Below, piece by piece: positions 9,041 to 19,645 of a DNA stretch of 64,000 bases (position 1 is its first letter; the number at the start of each line of letters is the position of its first letter). The DNA is taken from contig WFVD01000031.1 in the NCBI GenBank assembly GCA_015491865.1, forward strand, positions 27,684 through 91,683. Direction: 5' to 3'. The notes beneath the pieces were generated by a model that saw only the letters and a program-made list of their open reading frames with translations, searched no databases and was not told the DNA's origin. The translations under genes and the position numbers were made by a program. Source of the DNA: Gammaproteobacteria bacterium (GTDB lineage: Bacteria; Pseudomonadota; Gammaproteobacteria; SZUA-140).

Positions 9041-10727
9041 ATTGCCTCCATTCATCATCTTTTTTGTTGCGGCACTGTTAGTGGTCGCAACGCGCGGGAT
9101 TGTACGCAGCACGATCCTGCTTGCCGCACCAGCCATTGGTGGGCTCCATCTCTGGTTGAATGTTGATCCTGGTCTCATCGTTAGCCACTCTATTTTGAGC
9201 ATTGATCTCATCGTTATGCGCACTGACAAGCTCAGCCTGCTCTTTGGTTATCTCTTCTGTCTGGCCAGTTTCATCGCCACTATCTATGCCTGGCATGTGA
9301 AAGACAGTACGCAGCAGTTGGCTGGGCTGATCTATGCGGGCGCGGCTTTAGGTGCTGTATTTGCTGGTGATTTGATCACACTGTTTATTTTCTGGGAGCT
9401 ACTGGCGCTCAGTTCAGTTTTTCTGATATGGGCGCGCCGTACCGAACGTGCCTTTAATGCGGGTATGCGTTACCTGATATTCCAGGTGGCCTCGGGGTTG
9501 CTTCTGCTGGCTGGGGCGCTGCTGCACTATCACAATACCGGCTCACTCGCTTTTGATCATGTTGGGCTTGAAGGGCTGGCCGCATGGCTGATCTTTATCG
9601 CCTTTGGTATTAAATGTGCGTTTCCATTTCTGCACAGCTGGTTAACCGATGCCTATCCTGAGGCAACGGCGACGGGTACCGTTTTTCTCTCCGCCTTCAC
9701 CACAAAGGTAGCTGTGTATGCGCTGGCGCGGGGTTTTTCTGGTGAAGATATTCTGGTTTATATTGGTGTCACAATGGCCTGCTTCCCCATTTTTTATGCG
9801 GTGATTGAAAATGACCTGCGTAAAGTGCTCGCCTACAGCTTGATCAATCAGCTCGGTTTTATGGTGGCGGGTATCGGCATCGGAACAGCACTGGCGTTGA
9901 ATGGGGTGGTCGCCCATGCATTTAGCCATGTCATCTATAAAGGTCTGCTCTTTATGACGATGGGCGCCGTATTATACCGGGTAGGCAATATCAATGGATC
10001 GGATCTGGGGGGGCTGTATAAGTCGATGCCAAAGACAACGGCGCTATGTATCGTCGGTGCGTTATCGATATCCGCCTTCCCACTCTTTAGTGGTTTCATC
10101 AGTAAATCGATGGTGATGACAGCGATGATCGAAGCCAATTTCGATTACCTGTGGTTGCTGTTACTGTTTGCTTCAGCGGGTGTGTTTCACCATGCGGGAA
10201 TCAAGATCCCCTATTTTGCCTTCTTTGCCCATGATTCCGGCCTTCGCCCTCAGGAGGCACCAACTAACATGCTGATCGCGATGACCATTGCTGCCGTGAT
10301 CTGTATTTTCATTGGTACTCAGCCGCAATATTTATACGCTCTGCTCCCCTGGGAGATCGATTACTGGCCGTACGACGCCTCGCATGTGTTGGCCCAGTTG
10401 CAGTTGCTGTTTTTCTCCGCACTTGCGTTTGTCTGGTTGAACCAGAAGGGGATGTACCCACCTGAGCTCCATTCCACTAATCTTGATGTGGAGTGGTTCT
10501 ATCGCAAGTTGCTACCGCGTTGGGTTCATGCGACAGTCTCGCTGTTGCGTACGCTAAGCGTATCGATGACGAACACGATTCGTTCGCAGATGGTCACTAT
10601 TCGTCACGGGTTTTCGCAGACCTTTGTTGCCAAATACTACCTCTCAGAAAGCTGGCCTACCGGCAGTATGGTATTCTGGGTTGCGATTATCCTCGCCTCA
10701 TACCTATTAGTGGATATGTTTGGCTAA
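9033..10727 (+). CDS. NuoL/MrpD-like proton-conducting subunit with extended C-terminus, cluster 1
   Basis: Start placed at ATG 9033 (MSELPPFIIFF). 'ITLFIFWELLALSSVF', 'GIKCAFPFLHSWLTDAYPEATATGTVFLSAFTTKVAVYAL'; C-terminal amphipathic segment followed by a terminal TM. Confidence 0.88.
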   Translation: MSELPPFIIFFVAALLVVATRGIVRSTILLAAPAIGGLHLWLNVDPGLIVSHSILSIDLIVMRTDKLSLLFGYLFCLASFIATIYAWHVKDSTQQLAGLIYAGAALGAVFAGDLITLFIFWELLALSSVFLIWARRTERAFNAGMRYLIFQVASGLLLLAGALLHYHNTGSLAFDHVGLEGLAAWLIFIAFGIKCAFPFLHSWLTDAYPEATATGTVFLSAFTTKVAVYALARGFSGEDILVYIGVTMACFPIFYAVIENDLRKVLAYSLINQLGFMVAGIGIGTALALNGVVAHAFSHVIYKGLLFMTMGAVLYRVGNINGSDLGGLYKSMPKTTALCIVGALSISAFPLFSGFISKSMVMTAMIEANFDYLWLLLLFASAGVFHHAGIKIPYFAFFAHDSGLRPQEAPTNMLIAMTIAAVICIFIGTQPQYLYALLPWEIDYWPYDASHVLAQLQLLFFSALAFVWLNQKGMYPPELHSTNLDVEWFYRKLLPRWVHATVSLLRTLSVSMTNTIRSQMVTIRHGFSQTFVAKYYLSESWPTGSMVFWVAIILASYLLVDMFG

Positions 10728-10785
10728 CGATTAGAAAAGGCTTGCTGGAGAGTGGGAACGGTGTACCGCGAGAGAAATGGGCCGA

Positions 10786-10818
10786 AAAAAACCTGGGAAG
10801 GCAGCTCCCCAGGCTTTT
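10786..10818. terminator. Bidirectional rho-independent terminator between convergent genes
   Basis: AAAAAACCTGGG-aaggcagctc-CCCAGGCTTTTAT: 6-bp GC stem flanked by A and T tracts on either side. Confidence 0.7.
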
Positions 10819-10840
10819 ATTGCACTATACAGCGTTGAGA

Positions 10841-11500
10841 TTAATCGTCTTCGAGATAACTCTGTAGTTCATTGGCCAGAGAGTTACAGGCAGATACCTT
10901 GTCATCATCAACACTCGCGAGACCGCCATTTTTGGTGGAGTAGCTGCAGTTTAGGTCGGTATCATTTGAGTCTGCACTAATGGTTAATGCATTTTTCTCC
11001 TGAGAATATTCGGCATTGAGCTGACCTCCAAGATAGAGACTATAGGTGAACGTGCTGCTATGCCACTGGGTGTTGTGGTGGTTAGTTAGCTCTTTAGCGA
11101 TATTTGGAATGTCGGGGGTTGGCACAGGTTTAGCTGTTGCGGCAGCAACCTCTTCTTCTGTAGCACCCAGCGGGATAATAACCACGCCATCTTCAGTGGT
11201 GCTAACTTTTGGCGCCTCATCATTTGCTGCCGCTACTGTTGCTACGGCCGCTTCATTGGTGCTGGCTGTTTCTGTGCTCTCTGGTGCTGTGGTTGTTTCC
11301 ACGACAACCTCTTCGGTAACAGTCTCTTCAGCCATTTCAGGCGGTGCAGCAACATCGTTGGTGGTTACTGCCGCAACGGCTTCACTCTCGACAGCCTGTT
11401 CGCTGTTTTCAGCAACATTATTACTGGTTGCGCAGCCACCGATCATGGCGACTGTAAAGAGACACGCTGAAGCGAGCATAAACTGGTTTTTAGTGATCAT
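10841..11500 (-). CDS. Hypothetical lipoprotein with Ala/Glu/Val/Thr-rich low-complexity region
   Basis: 219 aa; lipobox-like FTVAMIGGC; acidic A/E/V/T-rich stretch followed by a distinct C-terminal domain with three Cys. Confidence 0.65.
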   Translation of the reverse strand: MITKNQFMLASACLFTVAMIGGCATSNNVAENSEQAVESEAVAAVTTNDVAAPPEMAEETVTEEVVVETTTAPESTETASTNEAAVATVAAANDEAPKVSTTEDGVVIIPLGATEEEVAAATAKPVPTPDIPNIAKELTNHHNTQWHSSTFTYSLYLGGQLNAEYSQEKNALTISADSNDTDLNCSYSTKNGGLASVDDDKVSACNSLANELQSYLEDD

Positions 11501-11542
11501 AATGTAGTACTCCGCAATGTATCAGTTGAAGTTAAAATCGGG

Positions 11543-12016
11543 TTACAGCATAAATGGTACGTTATTTAGCATTCTTAGCTCATGAACGATCAATGCACAG
11601 TAGCCTAAAAAGAGGCAGGGCAGGATGTGATATGTGCGAACCACACCCTTAATCAACCAGAAGTTTCGGTGTGCCAGAATAAAAATTAGGCAGATGGCCG
11701 TTATCAAAACTTTGGTGGAGACAAATAGTTGCACGTTAATCTGCAGCAGACTATTCATGAACGGGTTAATCTCCTGCGCTCCTTGTTGAATCAGCAGCAG
11801 GGTGAAAAATGCATCAGTACAGGAGAGCCCCATGATCGCGATAGTCAGCGCAAATAAGATGGGAGCGTGATGAAAGTCTACATAGTGCGAGCCTTCGAGA
11901 CAGCTCTCGCGGCGCGTTTCACGGCGACGATTTCTGGTGAAACTATGGAAAAATGTACGCAGTCCATGTGATCTGCGCTCAATTCCCTGACGTTGACAAT
12001 CGATCGTGACTTCCAT
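11543..12016 (-). CDS. DUF5658-like small membrane protein
   Basis: 157 aa; 'SCTDAFFTLLLIQQGAQEINPFMNSLL' pattern, four TM. Confidence 0.65.
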   Translation of the reverse strand: MEVTIDCQRQGIERRSHGLRTFFHSFTRNRRRETRRESCLEGSHYVDFHHAPILFALTIAIMGLSCTDAFFTLLLIQQGAQEINPFMNSLLQINVQLFVSTKVLITAICLIFILAHRNFWLIKGVVRTYHILPCLFLGYCALIVHELRMLNNVPFML

Positions 12017-12270
12017 CGGTGCACCTACCCCCCTCAGAGCTTATGCGATAGGGGGAGGATTTTAGCAAAAACGATCGAGTTAAGCATAGGAATCTTGACG
12101 CAATCCATCGAAACACCTGTTAAATTATTGAATTTATTGGTTCGAAGGTGGCAATAAACTGGCGTTATCGGCAGAATTGAAGCGAGACTTAAATAAATGC
12201 TGTGCCATTTGTTTAAGCGCATAGATGCGCGTAGAATCGCCGCTTTTATTGATGAGACAAAAGAGCTTTT

Positions 12271-13848
12271 ATGTCCATTTCTTCAGAGACGGCAAGACGC
12301 CGTACCTTTGCGATCATCTCGCACCCGGATGCTGGTAAGACCACTGTTACAGAAAAACTACTGCTGTTTGGCGGTGCGATTCAGTTGGCGGGTAGCGTAA
12401 AGGGGCGCAAAGCGGCGCGGCATGCCACATCTGACTGGATGAAGATGGAGCAGGAGCGCGGCATCTCGGTCTCCTCATCGGTGATGCAGTTTCCTTATGG
12501 CGATAACATTATCAATTTGCTGGATACCCCCGGGCATGAGGACTTCTCAGAAGATACCTACCGCACCCTGACGGCGGTCGATTCTGCATTGATGGTGATC
12601 GATGTCGCCAAAGGTGTTGAGCAGCGTACCGTTAAGTTGATGGAGGTGTGTCGTCTGCGAGATACCCCGATTCTTACCTTTATTAACAAGATGGATCGAG
12701 AGGGTAAAGAGCCGATTGACCTGATGGATGAGGTTGAGGATGTGCTCGACATTCAGTGTGCCCCAATGACCTGGCCGATTGGTATGGGGAAAAATTTCAG
12801 GGGCGTGTTTCATCTCTATAGCGATACCATCCATATTTATAGCCCGACGCACGGCGGTAAGATCAATGAGGGTGAGATGATCAGGGGGCTGGATAACCCG
12901 CGCCTTGATGAGCTGTTTGGGGATCAAATTGATGATTTTCGGGAAGAGATCGAACTGGTGCGTGGCGCGAGTCATGCGTTCGATCTGGCACTTTTTTTAC
13001 AGGGTAAACTGACCCCTGTCTACTTCGGCTCCGCGATTAATAACTTTGGTTTGAAAGAGCTGCTTGATGCGCTTTCTGATTATGCCCCCGCCCCTCAGAC
13101 ACGTGCGACCAGAACGCGGAATGTTGAACCCACAGAAGAAAAATTTAGCGGCTTTGTGTTTAAGATTCAGGCGAATATGGATCCGCAACACCGTGACCGT
13201 GTCGCCTTTCTGCGTGTCTGTTCTGGCTCCTATGAAAAGGGCAAGAAGATAACCCACGTGCGTCTTGGCAAGCAGGTGCTGATCTCTAATGCTATCACCT
13301 TTATGGCGCAGGATCGCTCGCATGTTGAAGAGGCCTACCCGGGTGATATCATCGGCCTGCATAATCACGGCACGATTCAGATCGGTGACACCTTCACCAT
13401 GGGCGAAGATCTAAAATATACCGGCATACCTCATTTTGCACCGGAACTGTTTCGTCGTGCCCGCCTCAAGGACCCCCTCAAAAGCAAGCAGCTGTTAAAG
13501 GGACTTGAGCAGCTCAGTGAAGAGGGGGCTACCCAGCTTTTTAAACCGTTGACCAATAATGATCTGATCCTGGGCGCGGTCGGAGTGCTGCAGTTTGATG
13601 TGGTAGCTGAGCGACTGAAAAATGAATATAAGGTGGATTGTATGTTTGAGGCCGTTTCTGTTGCCACCGCACGCTGGGTGATGTGTGACGATGAAAAGAT
13701 GCTGGAAGAGTTTAAGCGAAAATCAGAGGCGAACCTCGCCATTGATGGCGGCGGCGACCTGACTTACATCGCGCCAACGCGTGTCAATCTTGAGCTTACG
13801 ATAGAGCGCTGGCCTGAGATCCAGTTCCTTGCTACACGAGAACACTAA
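12271..13848 (+). CDS. prfC: Peptide chain release factor 3
   Basis: 525 aa GTPase; '[48 protein letters not shown]'. Confidence 0.97.
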   Translation: MSISSETARRRTFAIISHPDAGKTTVTEKLLLFGGAIQLAGSVKGRKAARHATSDWMKMEQERGISVSSSVMQFPYGDNIINLLDTPGHEDFSEDTYRTLTAVDSALMVIDVAKGVEQRTVKLMEVCRLRDTPILTFINKMDREGKEPIDLMDEVEDVLDIQCAPMTWPIGMGKNFRGVFHLYSDTIHIYSPTHGGKINEGEMIRGLDNPRLDELFGDQIDDFREEIELVRGASHAFDLALFLQGKLTPVYFGSAINNFGLKELLDALSDYAPAPQTRATRTRNVEPTEEKFSGFVFKIQANMDPQHRDRVAFLRVCSGSYEKGKKITHVRLGKQVLISNAITFMAQDRSHVEEAYPGDIIGLHNHGTIQIGDTFTMGEDLKYTGIPHFAPELFRRARLKDPLKSKQLLKGLEQLSEEGATQLFKPLTNNDLILGAVGVLQFDVVAERLKNEYKVDCMFEAVSVATARWVMCDDEKMLEEFKRKSEANLAIDGGGDLTYIAPTRVNLELTIERWPEIQFLATREH

Positions 13849-13899
13849 GGGTAAATTGGCGCTAATGACTCATTGATCCATTGCCAGGGGGAGTGCAAT

Positions 13900-14448
13900 A
13901 TGCTTAATCGATTAACAATAGCGGGTCTGGTGCTGTTCTTTTCAACTGCGATGAGTGCACATGCCGAGATGGTGGTTAACCTCGGTATTGCATCTCCGGG
14001 TGGTAACGATTTAATCGTTGAAACGGACGAAGAGCTAGAGGCTGGAGCCGGACTTGTCGGTAGCGTCGGGCTGGTTCACCGTAAAAAAGGGAGCCCATGG
14101 TCGTGTCAGGCGATGCTTGGGGTTAAATTCAACGGTGTTGAGTTTACCGGTGGCGAGGCGACAATCCGTGCTTATCCCATGCATTTGATGACTTATTATA
14201 AAACTAAAAATATTCGATATGGGGTCGGTCTGACCTATGATTTCGCTATCGAACTCGATATCACCGGCGATAACCCGAGAACGATTGCCTATAAAAATGC
14301 ACCGGGTATTGCAGTAGAATTTAACCATCTGCTTACCGAACGCTGGTACTGGGGGGTGCGTTACACAGAGATGGATTACAAAGAAAAGGGTTCTGGGGTT
14401 AAAGCAAGTGCCAACAACCTTGCTGGCTATGTCGGGATGTTTTTCTAG
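13900..14448 (+). CDS. Outer-membrane beta-barrel-like protein
   Basis: Start at ATG 13900 after a GGGGGAG SD; signal peptide ending AHAEM; alternating strands ending …GYVGMFF. Confidence 0.6.
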   Translation: MLNRLTIAGLVLFFSTAMSAHAEMVVNLGIASPGGNDLIVETDEELEAGAGLVGSVGLVHRKKGSPWSCQAMLGVKFNGVEFTGGEATIRAYPMHLMTYYKTKNIRYGVGLTYDFAIELDITGDNPRTIAYKNAPGIAVEFNHLLTERWYWGVRYTEMDYKEKGSGVKASANNLAGYVGMFF

Positions 14449-15018
14449 ATGCTGATCGCCGGTGTCGATGAGGCGGGCCGTGGTCCGCTGGCCGGCGCAG
14501 TGGTTGCGGCGGCAGTCATTCTTGATCCCGCTTACACTGTTGATGGGGTGACAGACTCCAAAAAGCTGACAGCCAGAAAGCGAGACCGTCTTGAACTTGA
14601 GATTAAACAACATGCGATCGCCTGGGCGATCGGCCGGGCCGAGGTGGATGAGATTGATAAGATCAATATACTGCAGGCCACTCTGCTGGCGATGAGGCGT
14701 GCGGTTGAAGGGCTCTCTACTCAACCAACACATGTACAGGTTGACGGCAATCAGTGCCCACAGATCGATTATCCCGTTGAAGCGATTGTAAAAGGCGATG
14801 GGCTGGTGGCGGCCATTGGTGCCGCCTCAATCCTTGCAAAAGTTGCGCGTGATCGTGAGTTGATAGCGCTTGATGAGCAGTACCCTGAATACGGCTTTGC
14901 GCAACATAAAGGTTACCCGACCAGGGGGCATATCGCTGCACTTGAGAGGCACGGTGTATCACCTGTGCACCGCCGCTCATTTGGGCCTGTTCACCGTCTT
15001 TGCAAGCGCGCTTTTTAA
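14449..15018 (+). CDS. rnhB: Ribonuclease HII
   Basis: 189 aa; '[23 protein letters not shown]', 'SKKLTARKR', '[20 protein letters not shown]'. Confidence 0.97.
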   Translation: MLIAGVDEAGRGPLAGAVVAAAVILDPAYTVDGVTDSKKLTARKRDRLELEIKQHAIAWAIGRAEVDEIDKINILQATLLAMRRAVEGLSTQPTHVQVDGNQCPQIDYPVEAIVKGDGLVAAIGAASILAKVARDRELIALDEQYPEYGFAQHKGYPTRGHIAALERHGVSPVHRRSFGPVHRLCKRAF

Positions 15019-15102
15019 TCCCGTTTATATCCAGAAATAAAACCCCTTAAACTATTAAATCAGCCTCGCCGGGGGTGGCTCCCTGCGATAGAATAACAGG
15101 CC

Positions 15103-18100
15103 ATGATCCCTTCGTTTGTACACCTTCATCTGCATACCGACTACTCCCTTGTGGATGGCTGTGTTCGCGTAAAACCACTGGTTAAGCATGTCGCTGAGGC
15201 GGGTATGCCGGCGGTTGCTGTCACCGATCAGAGCAACCTGTTTGCGATGGTGAAGTTTTACCGTGCCGCGATTGCAGCGGGTGTTAAGCCGATTATCGGT
15301 GTCGATCTCTGGGTGCAGAATCCTGATGATGTTAATCAACCCACGCGTCTGATACTGCTCTGCCAGAACCATGAAGGGTATCTCAATCTGACGCGCCTGA
15401 TTTCGCGCAGCTATATTGAAGGGCAGCACAACGGCACCCCAATGATCCAGCAGGCGTGGTTGCAGGGCGAAAATGCAGGCTTGATAGCCCTCTCTGGTGG
15501 CCGCAATGGTGATGTTGGCCAGGCCCTGTTAGCGGGTAACGATGAGGCTGCAAAGCGGTTGTTAGCAGCGTGGAAACAGCTATTTCCAGACCGTTTTTAC
15601 CTCGAGCTGCAACGTACCGGGCGGGAAAATGAAGAGGACTATCTGCATGCAGCCGTTGCACTGGCGGTGGCAGCGGCAGTGCCGGTGGTCGCTACCAATG
15701 ATGTCTGCTTCTTAAAACCTGAAAACTTTGAGGCGCATGAGGTGCGGGTCTGTATTCATGGTGGCCGCACCCTTGATGATCCTCGCCGCCCCAGACTGCA
15801 CAGTGAGCAGCAGTACCTGCGCTCGCCGGCAGAGATGTGCGAACTCTTTGCCGATATTCCTGAGGCGCTTGACAACAGTGTTGAGATCGCACGACGCTGC
15901 AATCTTGAATTAACGCTGGGTGAAAATGTACTGCCTGAGTTCCCGGTGCCGGAGGGGATGACAACCGACTCTTTTTTCAGGATGCAGGCCGAAGAGGGGT
16001 TAAATAAACGCCTCGACTTTCTGTTTGATACGAGTGCTGAGAATTTCGCTGAGATCCGAAAGCCCTATGATGAACGCCTTGCGCATGAGCTAAAGGTGAT
16101 CATCGACATGGGGTTCCCCGGTTACTTTCTGATTGTTGCAGACTTTATCAAGTGGGGTAAAGCGAACGGCGTACCGGTCGGACCGGGGCGTGGTTCTGGC
16201 GCCGGCTCTCTGGTGGCCTATGTGCTGGAGATTACCGATCTTGATCCAATCCACTATGAGCTGCTGTTTGAGCGCTTTCTCAATCCGGAGCGTGTCTCGC
16301 TGCCCGATTTTGATGTCGATTTCTGTATGGATGGCCGGGATCGGGTGATCGAATATGTGGCGCAACATTATGGGCGGGAGCGTGTTTCACAGATCATCAC
16401 CTACGGTACGATGGCGGCGAAGGCGGTGGTTCGTGATGTGGGACGTGTGATGGGGCACCCGTACGGTTTTGTGGATCAGATCTCCAAGCTGATCCCCTTT
16501 GAGATCGGCATGACGCTGGACAAGGCGCTGGAGCAGGAAGAGCTGCTGAAACAGCGTTACCAGGAAGATGAAGATGTGCGCGACCTGATCGACATGGGGC
16601 GCACCCTGGAGGGGATGGTGCGTAACGCTGGCAAACATGCGGGTGGTGTGGTGATCGCCCCGACTGCGTTAACTGACTTTACTCCGCTCTACTGCGAGCA
16701 GGGTTCGGAGAGCACCGTCACACAGTTTGATAAAGATGATGTCGAAGCGGTCGGGCTGGTGAAGTTTGATTTCCTCGGGCTGCGTACATTAACGATTATC
16801 GATCAGGCATTAAAAACGGTGAATGCCACCCTGCCCGAGGGTGAGAAGATCGATATCGCTGCCATCCCGATCGATGATGAAAAGAGTTATACGCTACTGA
16901 AAAAATGTGAAACAACAGCGGTATTTCAGTTGGAATCCCGCGGCATGAAAGAGCTTATCAACCGCCTGCAGCCGCACTGTTTTGATGAGATTATCGCGCT
17001 GGTGGCGCTCTTTCGCCCAGGACCGTTACAGTCGGGCATGGTCGATGATTTTATCGACCGTAAACATGGACGCGCCCCAACGATGTACCCGCACCCCGAT
17101 CTGGAGCCGATCCTGGCCCCCACCTACGGGGTTATCCTCTACCAGGAGCAGGTGATGCAGATTGCTCAGGTGCTGGCGGGTTATTCGCTGGGACAGGCCG
17201 ATATGTTGCGGCGAGCGATGGGTAAAAAGAAACCGGAAGAGATGGCAAAGCAGCGCGAGTTTTTTGTGAACGGCGCATCTGCTCGCGAGATCGATGAAAA
17301 GACCTCGGGCGGTATCTTTGATTTGATGGAGAAATTTGCCGGTTACGGTTTCAATAAATCACACTCTGCCGCTTACGCCCTGATCGCCTATCAGACAGCC
17401 TGGCTCAAGGCTCATCACCCGGCGGCCTTTATGGCGGCGGTGCTGTCGGCAGATATGGATAACACTGACAAAGTGGTGATGTTGATTGAAGAGTGCCGTT
17501 CAATGAAACTGGCGGTGCGCCCACCCGATGTCAATGAGTGTCACTTTGCCTTTACAGTGCCGGATGAAAGCACGATTCTCTACGGACTCGGTGCCATCAA
17601 AGGGGTGGGTGAGGCCGCACTCGAGGGGATTATTGAAGAGCGCAGGGCAAACGGCCCATACCGAGACCTGTTTGACCTCTGCCGCCGTATTGATCTACGC
17701 AAGGCAAACAAGCGCGTGATGGAGGCGTTGGTTCGTTCTGGTGCTCTCGACTCGCTTGAGAAAAATCGCGCTCGCACCATGGCGCTGTTGCCGAGCGCAC
17801 TGCAGCTCGCCGATCAACACGCCCGCAATCAGGCGGCAGGGCAGAACGACCTCTTTGGGCCATCCAGCCCCGCCACGCCGGCCGAACCTGACGAGGCGAT
17901 CACCCGTCTGGAGGTGGCCGAGTGGAGCGAAGAGCAGCGCCTGCAGGGTGAAAAAGAGACGCTGGGGCTCTACCTGACCGGCCACCCGATCGCCCGCTAT
18001 GAGAAAGAGCTGAGCCATTTTATCACCTGCCGCATTGCTGAATTGCGCCCCAATAAAACGGTCTCGGTGGCGGGGCTGGTAACATCGATCAACACCCGAA

Positions 18101-18555
18101 ATGACCGACGCGGTGAAAAGATTGCGTTTGTGACCCTCGATGATCGCACCGGTCGGGTTGAGGTAGCCGCCTTTTCCGACGCCTATAGCCGTTACCGTGA
18201 TCTATTGACCAAAGAGCGGCTGGTGATCGTCAGTGGTGAGGTGAGTGAGTCAGACTTTTCGGGCGGTTTCAGAATGAGTGCGGAGTCGATCTACGATATC
18301 GACCAGGCACGCGCACGCTATGCACGCAGCCTGGAGATTGATATCGATGAACAGCGCGCGGGTAACGGCTTTATCAACTCGTTAAGTGACGCATTGCAGC
18401 CGTTTCGAGAGGGGCGCTGTCCGGTGAGGGTCAACTATCGCCGTAAAGATGCTACAGCATGTATGGCGCTAGGCGATGAGTGGAAAGTGCGCCCGACCGA
18501 TGAGTTACTGCAGCGTCTGCGCGAGATTGCAGATAAAGTGCGCGTACTTTACTAA
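15103..18555 (+). CDS. dnaE: DNA polymerase III subunit alpha
   Basis: 1150 aa; PHP 'FVHLHLHTDYSLVDG', 'GPGRGSGAGSLVAYVLEITDLDP', 'PDFDVDFCMDGRDRVIEYV'. Confidence 0.98.
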   Translation: MIPSFVHLHLHTDYSLVDGCVRVKPLVKHVAEAGMPAVAVTDQSNLFAMVKFYRAAIAAGVKPIIGVDLWVQNPDDVNQPTRLILLCQNHEGYLNLTRLISRSYIEGQHNGTPMIQQAWLQGENAGLIALSGGRNGDVGQALLAGNDEAAKRLLAAWKQLFPDRFYLELQRTGRENEEDYLHAAVALAVAAAVPVVATNDVCFLKPENFEAHEVRVCIHGGRTLDDPRRPRLHSEQQYLRSPAEMCELFADIPEALDNSVEIARRCNLELTLGENVLPEFPVPEGMTTDSFFRMQAEEGLNKRLDFLFDTSAENFAEIRKPYDERLAHELKVIIDMGFPGYFLIVADFIKWGKANGVPVGPGRGSGAGSLVAYVLEITDLDPIHYELLFERFLNPERVSLPDFDVDFCMDGRDRVIEYVAQHYGRERVSQIITYGTMAAKAVVRDVGRVMGHPYGFVDQISKLIPFEIGMTLDKALEQEELLKQRYQEDEDVRDLIDMGRTLEGMVRNAGKHAGGVVIAPTALTDFTPLYCEQGSESTVTQFDKDDVEAVGLVKFDFLGLRTLTIIDQALKTVNATLPEGEKIDIAAIPIDDEKSYTLLKKCETTAVFQLESRGMKELINRLQPHCFDEIIALVALFRPGPLQSGMVDDFIDRKHGRAPTMYPHPDLEPILAPTYGVILYQEQVMQIAQVLAGYSLGQADMLRRAMGKKKPEEMAKQREFFVNGASAREIDEKTSGGIFDLMEKFAGYGFNKSHSAAYALIAYQTAWLKAHHPAAFMAAVLSADMDNTDKVVMLIEECRSMKLAVRPPDVNECHFAFTVPDESTILYGLGAIKGVGEAALEGIIEERRANGPYRDLFDLCRRIDLRKANKRVMEALVRSGALDSLEKNRARTMALLPSALQLADQHARNQAAGQNDLFGPSSPATPAEPDEAITRLEVAEWSEEQRLQGEKETLGLYLTGHPIARYEKELSHFITCRIAELRPNKTVSVAGLVTSINTRNDRRGEKIAFVTLDDRTGRVEVAAFSDAYSRYRDLLTKERLVIVSGEVSESDFSGGFRMSAESIYDIDQARARYARSLEIDIDEQRAGNGFINSLSDALQPFREGRCPVRVNYRRKDATACMALGDEWKVRPTDELLQRLREIADKVRVLY

Positions 18556-18676
18556 AGGCTGCTTTTAGACCCTGGAGGGCAGGACGAAGTGTCTGTAGGG
18601 GTTAGAAAAGGGATTGTATTTTCACCCCTCTCCCTTTACCCTTTATCTCTTTACCTACAAAATTAACTAATTAAAT

Positions 18677-19636
18677 ATGAATCTGAATTATCTTGAATTT
18701 GAGCAGCCAATCGCCGAAATGGAGGCGAAGATCGAAGAGCTGCGTAATGTAGGTAGTGACAACGATATCAACATTAGTGAAGAGCTCGCACGTCTTGAGG
18801 AGAAATGCACCTCAATGACAGAGTCGATCTTCTCCAAGTTAACTCCGTGGCAGGTTTCCCAGCTGGCGCGTCACCCACTGCGCCCCTATACGCTTGATTA
18901 CATCGAGCATATGTTTTCTGATTTCGAAGAGCTTCATGGTGACCGCATGTTTGCCGATGATGCAGCGATTGTTGGGGGCGTTGCCCGCCTTGATGGCCGC
19001 CCGGTGATGGTGATCGGTCATCAAAAAGGGCGCGATACCAAAGAGAAGGTGCGACGCAATTTCGGCATGCCGCGCCCGGAAGGGTACCGCAAGGCGCAGC
19101 GGTTGATGGAGATGGCAGAACGATTCAAGATGCCGGTGCTGACGTTTATCGATACACCTGGTGCGTACCCCGGGGTCGATGCCGAAGAGCGCGGTCAGAG
19201 CGAGGCGATTGCGCGAAACCTTCGCGTAATGTCAGACCTGAAGACGCCGATTATCTGCACCGTGATCGGTGAGGGCGGCTCGGGTGGTGCGCTTGCTGTT
19301 GGGGTGGGGGATCAGGTCTCAATGTTGCAATACAGCACTTACTCTGTGATCTCGCCGGAAGGGTGCGCTTCTATTTTGTGGAAGAGCGCCGACAAAGCGG
19401 AGGAGGCCGCAGCTGCGATGGGGATTACCTCTAATCGTTTGAAGGAGTTAGGGTTGATTGATGAAGTGATTGATGAGCCTCTTGGGGCCGCCCACCGCAA
19501 CCTTGAAATGATGGCTTACACCCTTAAACTGTCGATCAAAAAGGCCCTGGCTGAATTTGATGAGATGGAGCTGGAGCAGTTAATTGAGCGCCGCTACCAG
19601 CGTCTGATGGGGTACGGTAACTTCAAAAGCGAGTGA
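18677..19636 (+). CDS. accA: Acetyl-CoA carboxylase carboxyltransferase subunit alpha
   Basis: 319 aa; '[23 protein letters not shown]', '[26 protein letters not shown]'. Confidence 0.97.
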   Translation: MNLNYLEFEQPIAEMEAKIEELRNVGSDNDINISEELARLEEKCTSMTESIFSKLTPWQVSQLARHPLRPYTLDYIEHMFSDFEELHGDRMFADDAAIVGGVARLDGRPVMVIGHQKGRDTKEKVRRNFGMPRPEGYRKAQRLMEMAERFKMPVLTFIDTPGAYPGVDAEERGQSEAIARNLRVMSDLKTPIICTVIGEGGSGGALAVGVGDQVSMLQYSTYSVISPEGCASILWKSADKAEEAAAAMGITSNRLKELGLIDEVIDEPLGAAHRNLEMMAYTLKLSIKKALAEFDEMELEQLIERRYQRLMGYGNFKSE

Positions 19637-19645
19637 CCGCCTGAG

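Noticed and set aside
3428-10727. Considered a respiratory complex I or NiFe-hydrogenase operon
   Set aside because: No NuoBCDEFGI or hydrogenase large/small subunit motifs (for example RxCxxC…DPCxxC) are present among the ORFs.
9033-10727. Considered a DAB-type inorganic carbon pump (DabB-like NuoL with DUF2309 DabA)
   Set aside because: No DabA-like large soluble partner is encoded in the window; the neighbours are Mrp subunits.
11046-11507. 153-aa V/A/S/T-rich ORF on the + strand
   Set aside because: Antisense shadow of the low-complexity lipoprotein on the - strand.
15383-15964. Antisense ORFs inside dnaE (92 and 90 aa)
   Set aside because: Embedded in the highly conserved dnaE coding sequence; no protein-like features.
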